Part shown: positions 7,834 through 14,461 of the stretch, piece by piece | Position numbering within the stretch: the stretch's first letter is position 1 | Layout: the number at the start of each line of letters is the position of its first letter | Assembly: GCA_022824735.1 (NCBI GenBank) | Contig: JAJDZI010000001.1 | Span: 1 to 33,132 of the forward strand | Length of the DNA: 33,132 bases | Direction: 5' to 3' | Source: Nitrospirales bacterium | GTDB lineage: Bacteria; Nitrospirota; Nitrospiria; Nitrospirales; UBA8639 | Translations under genes and position numbers: made by a program | Notes under the pieces: generated by a model | Databases searched by the model: none | What the model was told of the DNA's origin: nothing | Seen by the model: the letters and a program-made list of their open reading frames with translations, nothing else

Positions 7834-8511
7834 TCAGGCGACGTGGGCGACTGTGGGAAGAGCCTGACCGCGAGTTCGATCCTTGCGGGATTGCGGGACG
7901 GGGCTGGGAAGCACTGCATGTTCCCCGGGTGGCAAAAGGGCGTTGACCTGAGTCTTGAACGAGTTCAGCAAGGCCTTGTTCGGGCGGTTGCGGGAAAGCA
8001 CTCGTAATCCGATCAACAGACTTAGCAAGGTGCGAGAGGTTGTCTCCGGAACCACCTCTTGGGAAATCTCTCCCATGGCTTGGCCTTGCACGATCATTTG
8101 GCGGAAAAAATTTTTTTCTACGTATGCGAAGATTCGATTGACGATTCTTGCCACCTTTTTATCATGCGGAGACATCTCCAAGGCCGTGTTGACGATATAA
8201 CATCCGTTTTGTTCCTCGCCCTTCGATACTCCATCACAAATTTCGTCGAATAAGGCGATGATAGCCTGGCGGGGTGAATTCGTCTTTCTGATCCTTGTGA
8301 AAAAGGGCTTCGCATAGGTGTCGTTATAGTTGTGCAACGTTTCAATAAACAGGGCGTACTTATCGCCGAATGTGTCATACAGGCTGGCCCGGTTGATCCC
8401 CATGTTCTCCACAAGATCTTGTAGTGATGTCCCCCTGTAACCTTGACTCCAGAAGGTCTGCATCGCTTTTTGCTTGGCGTCATCAACGGCAAATTGTTTT
8501 TTTCTTGACAT
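7834..8511 (-). CDS. TetR/AcrR-family transcriptional regulator (paralogue 1)
   Basis: The 225-residue protein has an N-terminal TetR helix-turn-helix: KAMQTFWSQGYRGTSLQDLVENMGINRASLYDTFGDKYALF, residues about 15-55. The C-terminal ligand domain contains EEQNGCYIVNTALEMSPHDKKVA; the GC...VNTALE motif is typical of one TetR subgroup. The start is supported by GGAG seven bases upstream of ATG 8511. It is clearly paralogous to the regulator at 8711-9376, which lies directly upstream in the same orientation. A strong promoter flanked by operator-like repeats precedes it, suggesting autoregulation. The last 25 residues are basic and Pro-rich and probably disordered. Its effector and targets are unknown. 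Confidence 0.92.
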   Translation of the reverse strand: MSRKKQFAVDDAKQKAMQTFWSQGYRGTSLQDLVENMGINRASLYDTFGDKYALFIETLHNYNDTYAKPFFTRIRKTNSPRQAIIALFDEICDGVSKGEEQNGCYIVNTALEMSPHDKKVARIVNRIFAYVEKNFFRQMIVQGQAMGEISQEVVPETTSRTLLSLLIGLRVLSRNRPNKALLNSFKTQVNALLPPGEHAVLPSPVPQSRKDRTRGQALPTVAHVA

Positions 8512-8545
8512 GGGTATCTCCAGTTCGAGTCTGAAAGTCCAAACC

Positions 8546-8626
8546 GAAATATTTCCTCAGAGTGCTTCGCATTTTACTAACGCTATCTCAAACTGTCAAA
8601 TAATACAAGCACTTAGGAAAATATCC
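8546..8626 (-). promoter_or_regulatory. Promoter of TetR paralogue 1 flanked by inverted operator-like repeats
   Basis: On the minus strand, TTGACA (8594-8599) and TAAAAT (8571-8576) are 17 bp apart. Immediately outside them lie two inverted copies of a motif resembling AAGCACTyAGGAAAATAT. One is at 8607-8626 on the plus strand, upstream of the -35. The other is at 8546-8567 on the minus strand, over the expected transcription start. A related motif lies at 9445-9464. The arrangement suggests TetR autorepression. Confidence 0.6.
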
Positions 8627-8710
8627 CTACAACTTGCACGAGTTCTGCAATAGACAGAAAACACGAGGCAGCAACCCCACGGCAGGGTCGCGGGGTATAG
8701 TCCGCCGAGG

Positions 8711-9376
8711 TCATCCTGCGTGAGCAACGCCGGACGGGATATCCCGGTTGTGGTTCTTGGGGGTGCGCGAGACAGGATTGGGAAGGGCGACGTGATCGCC
8801 AAGGGGTAAAAGCGACTTCACCTGTGACACGATTGCCTGCAGCACCGGCTTGTTCGCCTCGCTACGGGAAAGGACGCACAACCCGACAAGCAGACTCAGC
8901 AAGGTTCGTGCGGCTGTAATCGGAATCACCGACTTGTCGATTTCTCCGCTGGCCTGACCCTGCTCGATCATTCTGCGGAAGAACTTTCTTTCTATGTAAT
9001 GGAAGCTTTGATCGACGATTTTCGCCACGTTCTTGTCATGCGGAGATAACTCCAATGCCGTATTGACCATCAAACACCCGTTCCGTTCCTCTGCCTTCAA
9101 CACCATATCCACAAAGTAGTTGATGATGGCTTGGCGGGGTGTGTGCGTTTTCATTTGCTTCGTCAAATAGGCTCTGATGTAGATTAAATTATATATATAT
9201 AAACTATCGAGGAATAGAGAATATTTATCTTTGAACGTGTCGTAGAGGCTGGCACGGTTGATACCCATGCATTCCACGAGATCCTGTAAAGAGGTCGCAT
9301 GATAACCATGGTTCCAGAACGTAAGCATGGCTTTTTGCTTGACGTCATCAACGGTGAATTGTTTTTGCCTTGGCAT
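8711..9376 (-). CDS. TetR/AcrR-family transcriptional regulator (paralogue 2)
   Basis: The 221-residue regulator has the same layout as its neighbour. The helix-turn-helix is KAMLTFWNHGYHATSLQDLVECMGINRASLYDTFKDKYSLF and the ligand domain includes EERNGCLMVNTALELSPHDKNVA. The two proteins align end to end, including the C-terminal ALPNPV/VLPSPV tail, so they arose by tandem duplication. Between the genes lie about 200 bp of relatively AT-rich DNA that contain the other gene's promoter. The ribosome binding site is weak. A motif like the operator of the other regulator occurs about 70-90 bp upstream of its start, so cross-regulation is possible. Confidence 0.92.
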   Translation of the reverse strand: MPRQKQFTVDDVKQKAMLTFWNHGYHATSLQDLVECMGINRASLYDTFKDKYSLFLDSLYIYNLIYIRAYLTKQMKTHTPRQAIINYFVDMVLKAEERNGCLMVNTALELSPHDKNVAKIVDQSFHYIERKFFRRMIEQGQASGEIDKSVIPITAARTLLSLLVGLCVLSRSEANKPVLQAIVSQVKSLLPLGDHVALPNPVSRTPKNHNRDIPSGVAHAG

Positions 9377-9444
9377 GGTGTCGTCTTCGGAGGGGAGAAC
9401 GTGAAAGCTGTGCCGAAAATATCACATACTTGGATAGAATAATC

Positions 9445-9464
9445 AAGTGTTCAGGGAAAGTAAC
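9445..9464 (+). promoter_or_regulatory. Operator-like motif upstream of TetR paralogue 2
   Basis: AAGTGTTCAGGGAAAGTA at 9445-9462 resembles the two motif copies around the promoter of the other TetR gene (AAG, four to six bases, AGGrAAA). It sits between the end of the molybdoenzyme gene (9471) and the TetR start (9376), where a repressor site would be expected. Confidence 0.4.
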
Positions 9465-9470
9465 AATCCC

Positions 9471-10118
9471 TCACCCATATCGATCATTTTCCCATGGTAA
9501 GGCGGTGTTGGAATACCCACGCACTTCCCAGAACCCTTTTTGGTCTTTTTCCGCGAAGGTGATGGTTCGGATCCACTTGGCTCCCTTCCAGGCATACCGT
9601 TTGGGGATGATCATGCGAACGGGCCCCCCGTGGTCTTTGGATAGTGGCCTGTGATTCCAGGAATCGACAAGAAAGACGTCCTCGTCGTCGCAGACCGAAA
9701 GAGGTAAGTTGGTCGTGTAGTCGTCATACGACTCAAAGAGCACGTATCTGGCTTCCGGTTTGGGTCGAACCAGGCTGAGCAAATGCCGAAAGCTGACCCC
9801 GGTCCATTCCATCTCAAGCTGGCTCCACGAGGTTACGCAATGGAAATCCGACGTAAACGCCTGGTGTGGCTGAGCCTGATAGTCCTCCCAGGTCCACGTG
9901 AGGGGATGGTCAACCAATCCATCCACCGAGAGCTTCCATTCTTCAAGTGAAATTTGAGGTTTGTATCCAAGGTCCAGGACGGGCCAATTATTGACAAGGT
10001 GTTGTCCGGGGGGCAGGCGATCATCCTGGTACTCCTCGTCGACCTCGCGCCCGGAAATCTCACGGCGGTGCAAAGCCATTTTCTGTTTGGCTCGAACAGT
10101 TTTTTCGTTAAATTCCAT
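9471..10118 (-). CDS. Cytoplasmic sulfite-oxidase-fold molybdopterin protein (YuiH/COG2041-like)
   Basis: The 215-residue protein has no signal peptide. It consists only of the molybdopterin-binding domain of the sulfite oxidase family: DLGYKPQISLEEWKLSVDGLVDHPLTWTWEDY, then DFHCVTSWSQLEMEWTG with Cys94 as expected Mo ligand, then GGPVRMIIPKRYAWKGAKWIRTITF. It lacks the C-terminal dimerization domain of classical sulfite oxidases, as usual for this short subgroup. Substrate and partner are unknown. It starts 20 bp downstream of the VKOR-thioredoxin fusion gene, so the two are probably cotranscribed. Confidence 0.9.
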   Translation of the reverse strand: MEFNEKTVRAKQKMALHRREISGREVDEEYQDDRLPPGQHLVNNWPVLDLGYKPQISLEEWKLSVDGLVDHPLTWTWEDYQAQPHQAFTSDFHCVTSWSQLEMEWTGVSFRHLLSLVRPKPEARYVLFESYDDYTTNLPLSVCDDEDVFLVDSWNHRPLSKDHGGPVRMIIPKRYAWKGAKWIRTITFAEKDQKGFWEVRGYSNTALPWENDRYG

Positions 10119-10138
10119 CTGTCACTCTTTGTTCTCCG

Positions 10139-11017
10139 TTATTTCTTCCACGTGAAACCGGTGGCGCCGGCGAGGGTCCTGGGAGTCTGTAACCCGGTGT
10201 GGCGTTTGTCGTCGATGATCCAAGTCGGATAACTGCGAATGTTGTTGGCCGCGCACGGCGCGGTAAGAGGACTGCCGCGTCCGCCGGAACTGCATTCCAC
10301 GTACGGCAGCCGTTTCGCAGACGCCTTGAACAGGGCTTTCTGTTCCTGGCAACGAGGGCACCAATAGGCTCCATAAAACTTGGCTCCCGTCTCGGTCAGG
10401 TGGACGGCCAGCGCCTGAAGCTGCGGGTCCTCGGGGCCGGCCGCTTCGTCGAATACCCCGCTGTAATGCAGGTGGAGTCCGCCGACGATAAGCACGGCGA
10501 CCACGCTTGCTTCCTTCAACGACGTTGTCCAATCCGAAGATCGCTGCAACAGGGTCAGGACCATGATGGCCGTGATGATGCCGAATGAAGTGAGGCAGTA
10601 GGCGCAGGTCGCTTCGATTTCCACGATGGAGATTGCGGTCAGGTAGGCACTGATGCCGAATCCGCCGACTGCGACGAAAATCAGGGGAGTCCAACTCTTG
10701 GGTTTTGTCCTGGCTCGCCAAGTCAGCGCGGCCAACACGAGGTACGTGAACAGGCCCCACGTGGCCGTGGGTATTCCCAGAAACGTGGCCCAACGACTGC
10801 TTTGAACAAGGTCGCATCCCGACCCCTCGCTACAGAAAGCCGGGTGTGCTTCAAACAAGGCGGTGTAACTGAGGTACGTCGTCAGGACGACGCCAAGGAC
10901 GCTCAGCGTGAGCAGGATGAGGGGAAGCGGGGCGTTCGGCGCCGGGGCGCGAGTTGGCGGAGTGTGCTGGAGACCCCCCGCGCTCCCGGCATGTTGCCTT
11001 TTACGGTGCTTTGCCAT
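10139..11017 (-). CDS. VKOR-family disulfide-forming protein with C-terminal thioredoxin-like domain
   Basis: The 292-residue membrane protein has a VKOR domain. Hydrophobic helices begin near residue 32. A periplasmic-loop cysteine pair is C62/C68 (FCSEGSGC) and the quinone-proximal active pair is C138/C141 (ATCAYC). After a last membrane segment (about 170-182) comes a thioredoxin-like domain with CPRC at 220-223 (FYGAYWCPRC) and the cis-Pro region SYPTWII. Such bacterial fusions reoxidize a DsbA-like domain in cis and pass electrons to quinone, making disulfides in exported proteins. The N-terminal 30 residues are basic and Pro-rich. It is followed after 20 bp by the short molybdoenzyme gene. 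The promoter region upstream is occupied by repeats. Confidence 0.95.
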   Translation of the reverse strand: MAKHRKRQHAGSAGGLQHTPPTRAPAPNAPLPLILLTLSVLGVVLTTYLSYTALFEAHPAFCSEGSGCDLVQSSRWATFLGIPTATWGLFTYLVLAALTWRARTKPKSWTPLIFVAVGGFGISAYLTAISIVEIEATCAYCLTSFGIITAIMVLTLLQRSSDWTTSLKEASVVAVLIVGGLHLHYSGVFDEAAGPEDPQLQALAVHLTETGAKFYGAYWCPRCQEQKALFKASAKRLPYVECSSGGRGSPLTAPCAANNIRSYPTWIIDDKRHTGLQTPRTLAGATGFTWKK

Positions 11018-11067
11018 GACAGTCGGTGCTCATTGCTTGGTTGACAACTCCTACTCTGTTCTCCATT

Positions 11068-11124
11068 CCCCTCCTTTGCCTGCCCTGAGCGAAGTCGAAG
11101 GGGCAGGAGGGGTGTAGGGGAGGT
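11068..11124. repeat. Nested REP-like repeat
   Basis: The outer repeat is CCCCTCCTTTG (11068-11078) with GGAGGGG (11106-11112) and a tail AGGGGAGGTAGAG. It is the same element as the uninterrupted copy at 32228-32264. In its loop sits a second element with arms CCTGCCC (11079-11085) and GGGCAGG (11101-11107) around a TGAGCGAAGTCGAAG core. That core recurs at about 12130-12160, 15975 and 20325. Confidence 0.7.
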
Positions 11125-11198
11125 AGAGAAAGAGGAAGAACTGAATTGAAGCGCACTGCATGATACTCGTTGCCGCGCGGAGGATGCAAAGGGTTCTC

Positions 11199-12269
11199 TC
11201 ACTCCAAAGCAGAAGGCAGAGCCTTTCCCATAATCACTCGTAGCACTTTTTCTTTGTGTTGACGCAGGATACGGACGTTGACCTGTTGCATGGGGCGCGT
11301 GTGTTCGATCACATACGTCTTGAGTTGACTGGCCGAGTGAATCGGCTGGTCGTCGATCGACAGCAGGACGTCGCCTTTCTTGAATCCCGCCCGTCGTGCC
11401 GGTCCCGTTGCTCGTGCTACGGCCATGCGCCACCGGTTTTCAAATTTGACGGAGGTCAGTTGGAGCCCGAGTTTCGAAAAGTGAAACGGCTGTCCCTGTT
11501 TGAGGGCCGTCACGATTTTGTTGACCAATGGTCCCGGCACGGCAAAGGCGAACCGGCTGCATCGACGTTCCTCTCGAACGGTTTCGGTTTGGATGATCGC
11601 GTGGACAAGGCCGACGATTTCCCCCCGCGCATTGAACAGCCCTCCGCCGGAATTGCCGCTGCATGCTGAGAGGTCGATTTGCAGAAGACGGGATTGGACG
11701 GTTTGCAAAAACGTATTGGGATTGCCGACGTGTCCGTAGCTGATTGCAGGGCCCCAACCTAGGGGGTAGCCCACGGTGAAGACCCGTTCTCCCGGCAAGG
11801 CCGCGGTTTGACTGAACGTTTGTGCTGCAAGTCCGTGGGGCACCTTCTCTTGAGGGATGCGATACAAGGCGACGTCCAAAAAATGATTCACGCCGACTAA
11901 TGCGGCAGGTGCTTCCTCCAACGTGCCGGCTATAACGGACACGTGTGGAGGGTTCGCCGTTGTTCCGGCACCCTGGCGCGTTGTGGCGTGTCGGGCCGTG
12001 AGGATATAGCCGTCTCCCAGGTAAATTCCCGACCCTCTCACGGAGAAAGTTTTCGCATCAGGTTGAGCCGATTGAGCGAGAATGCCCACGGTTCCGAGTT
12101 TGGCCTGCTCGACGACTTCGGCAAAGCCTGCACTGAGCCTGTCCTGAGCCTTGTCGAAGGGCGTCGTCGAAGGGCCGGCCGTGTTGGCCCAAAGCAGCGA
12201 CGGGATAAACAGTGCCCCGCTCCAGGCCACGCATGTGACGATTGCTTTCAGATAAGAGTCGGTCTTCAT
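11199..12269 (-). CDS. HtrA-like trypsin-fold serine protease with PDZ domain
   Basis: The 356-residue protein has a signal peptide ending near SLLWANTA. The trypsin-like domain carries the triad His94 (LTARHATT), Asp132 (HFLDVALYRI) and Ser207 (CSGNSGGGLFN). A single PDZ domain (residues about 255-345) includes GPARRAGFKKGDVLLSIDDQPI. It should act in the periplasm on misfolded proteins. Directly after the signal peptide, residues 36-48 (TPFDKAQDRLSAG) are the translation of a dispersed genomic repeat, so this linker seems to come from repeat insertion. The domain order is that of a DegS/HtrA class enzyme with one PDZ. It is divergent from msrA. Confidence 0.92.
   Translation of the reverse strand: MKTDSYLKAIVTCVAWSGALFIPSLLWANTAGPSTTPFDKAQDRLSAGFAEVVEQAKLGTVGILAQSAQPDAKTFSVRGSGIYLGDGYILTARHATTRQGAGTTANPPHVSVIAGTLEEAPAALVGVNHFLDVALYRIPQEKVPHGLAAQTFSQTAALPGERVFTVGYPLGWGPAISYGHVGNPNTFLQTVQSRLLQIDLSACSGNSGGGLFNARGEIVGLVHAIIQTETVREERRCSRFAFAVPGPLVNKIVTALKQGQPFHFSKLGLQLTSVKFENRWRMAVARATGPARRAGFKKGDVLLSIDDQPIHSASQLKTYVIEHTRPMQQVNVRILRQHKEKVLRVIMGKALPSALE
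12126..12162. repeat. REP-like repeat inside the HtrA-like coding region
   Basis: The stretch contains TGAGCCTGTCCTGAGCCTTG followed by TCGAAGG. This is the same family of TGAGC...CGAAG repeats found between genes at 11079-11107 and 20325-20360. Here it lies in frame and encodes PFDKAQDRLSAG. Confidence 0.7.
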
Positions 12270-12382
12270 CAGAGGTCCCTGTATGCTATGGACTCAAGGA
12301 ACCACGTGCTTTCAATGGCGTTCCAGTGTACCATAAAGGGAGTCTGGAAGAAGGAACGCAGCAAAAGAAAGGAGCCGCCGTC

Positions 12383-13003
12383 ATGAAACTTGTTCTTGTG
12401 CTTGTGCTGGGTGGAGGGTTGCTCTTCGGTATGAACGGCACGTCGGTTAGTCAAACGGCCAAGGAAAATTATGCGATCGCCACGTTTGCCGGAGGATGTT
12501 TCTGGTGTATGGAAGGCCCGTTTGATGAACTCAATGGAGTGATCTCCACGACGTCGGGGTATACCGGCGGGCAGACGGTCGATCCGACCTACGAAGAGGT
12601 GTCCGCCGGGGGAACCGGCCATGCCGAAGCCGTTCAGGTAACGTATGATCCTCAGAAAATCAGTTATCGCGAGTTATTGGCCGTCTACTGGCCCAATACG
12701 GACCCCACGACGCCGAATGCCCAGTTCTGTGATCATGGCGACCAGTATCGCCCCGCGATCTTTTATCACAATGATGAACAGCGCGAATTGGCGGAGGCTT
12801 CGAAAGACGGAATCGAACGGACCAGGACGTTCAGCGCTCCGGTCGTAACGGAGATTACTCAAGCTACGGCGTTTTATCCGGCGGAGGACTATCACCAGGA
12901 TTTTTATCGGAAAAATCCCATTCGATATAAATTTTACCGCTTGACCTGTGGACGCGACTCCCGGTTGGCTGCTTTGTGGGGGGACGACGGCGGGCATTCC
13001 TAA
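12383..13003 (+). CDS. msrA: Exported peptide methionine sulfoxide reductase A
   Basis: The 206-residue product carries the MsrA active site GCFWC (FAGGCFWCMEGPF), whose first Cys is catalytic. The GYTGG, YEEVSAGGTGHAEAVQV and EDYHQDFY motifs of the family follow. It reduces methionine-S-sulfoxide in proteins. A hydrophobic N-terminus (MKLVLVLVLGGGLLFGMNGTSVS) indicates export, so it probably repairs periplasmic proteins. A cysteine near the C-terminus (LTCGRDSR) could resolve the sulfenic acid. The start at 12383 is set by AAAGGAG about eight bases upstream; an upstream in-frame extension has no such site. A MITE-like element begins at the base after its stop codon. Confidence 0.95.
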   Translation: MKLVLVLVLGGGLLFGMNGTSVSQTAKENYAIATFAGGCFWCMEGPFDELNGVISTTSGYTGGQTVDPTYEEVSAGGTGHAEAVQVTYDPQKISYRELLAVYWPNTDPTTPNAQFCDHGDQYRPAIFYHNDEQRELAEASKDGIERTRTFSAPVVTEITQATAFYPAEDYHQDFYRKNPIRYKFYRLTCGRDSRLAALWGDDGGHS

Positions 13004-13146
13004 AGGAACCTCTGATTGACTGCACTATCGGGTGCATGGCGGCGTTGTGTCCTCGCTCAACCCTCACCTATCTCCATGATAAGCTTCGGGTTTCGCTCCG
13101 GGACGCCTTGCCCTGCATCCCGCTATCACAATAAATCAGATGTTCA
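13004..13146 (+). repeat. MITE-like foldback element, copy A
   Basis: This copy begins with AGGAACCTCTGATTG directly after the msrA stop codon and ends near 13146 with a decayed inverted end. It matches the reverse complement of 18685-18830 over most of its length, for example GGCGTTGTGTCCTCGCTCAA and TTTCGCTCCGGGACGCCTTG. It has no open reading frame of its own. Confidence 0.8.
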
Positions 13147-13154
13147 TAAACAAT

Positions 13155-13195
13155 ATATAGTATCCATAGTCATAGACTTATACTATATCTTGACA
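13155..13195 (+). promoter_or_regulatory. Dyad and -35-like site upstream of the OmpA-domain lipoprotein gene
   Basis: ATATAGTAT (13155-13163) and ATACTATAT (13180-13188) are perfect 9-bp inverted arms separated by 16 bp. TTGACA follows at 13190-13195. The -10 expected near 13213 (TAAGTT) is weak. The dyad may bind an activator or repressor, or form a hairpin. Confidence 0.4.
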
Positions 13196-13299
13196 TGATG
13201 AATGTAACTTGCTAAGTTTTAAAAGTTAGAACGTTAAGCTGGCGCGCGGTGCGTGGTCAGACAGGTTGAGGGATGCAAATAACAAAAGGAGGGTTCGGC

Positions 13300-14391
13300 A
13301 TGGCCAGCATAAGGGCGAACAACGTCGTTGCTCTGATTGTTATCGGCATGGGTCTGTTGGTGACGTTGTCGGCATGTGGGAATTCGAAATATGCCGAAGT
13401 CCTGAGTGCCGAAGATTTATGGGCAGACGGTCAAACGGCGACAGTTCCCGATGCCGACACACAGACAGAGAGACGGGCACGCAGTGATCAAACGGATCAA
13501 ACCGGTGGTTCGTTCGAGGGACCATCCATCGACGAGGAGTCATTGGGCTTGTCGGAATCTCTCGTGTCTGCCACGGAACCTCCGTCGATTCCGGTCTCGC
13601 CTGCTCCCGATGCATCCGATGCTGAGGCGACCCCTTCATCTCCTGCGCGTGTTCTCCCGGAAGGATACTCGCAGTCCCCGCGGGTGGAACGAAGTCCGGT
13701 ATCGGACTACGTTCCCGGCTTACCCCCTCAAGTGTTTCGGGACGCCCGTGTCAGGGAGTTTCGTGTCAGTGCCCCGGATCAACCGGCGAAGGCAATCGTT
13801 CAGGCTGAGGTGCCTGCATCGACGTCAACGCCAACGCCAGCATCAACACCGAACCCAGCATCCGTGAGTGAAGTCGCGAAGAACCCCTTGTCAACGGCGA
13901 AAGCTCTGTCAACGGAGGAACCCGTTGTCGAGCCGGAGATGGAGCCGGAGATCGCCGAACTTGACCCATCCGATTTCATTTCCGAAGCGCCGGAGCCGCC
14001 GCTGGGAGCCGGTCGCGTTGAAACGGGCATGGAGTCAGCGTTGGACGACGTCTTTTTTGATTTTGATCAATACGCAATTCGTTCCAGTCATATTCCCGTG
14101 TTGGAGAAGAATGCCGAACTGCTGAGAGAGGCCTATCAAGCATCCAACGTGCTGATCGAAGGCCATTGTGACGAACGAGGGACGGGGGAGTATAATTTGG
14201 AATTGGGGAAACGCCGGGCGCAAGCCATCAAAGGATATTTGATTGATCTGGGAGTCGAGGCCTCCAGAATTGAAATTGCCAGCTACGGAAAAGAAAAACC
14301 TTTTTGCGCGGAATCCACGCCAAATTGCTGGCAACATAATCGACGCGGACATTTTGTGGAGCGCGTCCTCCGGACCTCCTTGTCAAAGTGA
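13300..14391 (+). CDS. OmpA/Pal-type peptidoglycan-binding lipoprotein
   Basis: The 363-residue protein has a lipoprotein signal (MGLLVTLSACGNS) and a long Pro/Ser/Thr/Glu-rich, probably disordered middle region (residues about 40-240). A C-terminal OmpA domain carries VFFDFDQYAIR, LIEGHCDERGTGEYNLELGKRRAQAIKGYL and IASYGKEKPF. These residues bind diaminopimelate-containing peptidoglycan, so the protein should tether the outer membrane to the wall. It is much longer than canonical Pal (about 170 residues) because of the linker. The start at 13300 is preceded by AAAGGAGG with good spacing; an in-frame upstream codon at 13273 lacks this. No tol genes are adjacent. Confidence 0.9.
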   Translation: MASIRANNVVALIVIGMGLLVTLSACGNSKYAEVLSAEDLWADGQTATVPDADTQTERRARSDQTDQTGGSFEGPSIDEESLGLSESLVSATEPPSIPVSPAPDASDAEATPSSPARVLPEGYSQSPRVERSPVSDYVPGLPPQVFRDARVREFRVSAPDQPAKAIVQAEVPASTSTPTPASTPNPASVSEVAKNPLSTAKALSTEEPVVEPEMEPEIAELDPSDFISEAPEPPLGAGRVETGMESALDDVFFDFDQYAIRSSHIPVLEKNAELLREAYQASNVLIEGHCDERGTGEYNLELGKRRAQAIKGYLIDLGVEASRIEIASYGKEKPFCAESTPNCWQHNRRGHFVERVLRTSLSK

Positions 14392-14461
14392 GTGGACGCA
14401 GAAGGTTGCGCGACCCAAGCGTTCAAGGACATGATAAGGAATCTCTGATTGCCGAACTCAT

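Noticed and set aside
12242-12382. N-terminal extension of msrA
   Set aside because: The extension has no ribosome binding site and would hide the signal peptide; ATG 12383 has AAAGGAG at good distance.
13004-13198. Small plus-strand frame (about 60 codons) in MITE copy A
   Set aside because: The same peptide-like stretch appears in copy B through shared repeat sequence, with no ribosome binding site or conserved start.
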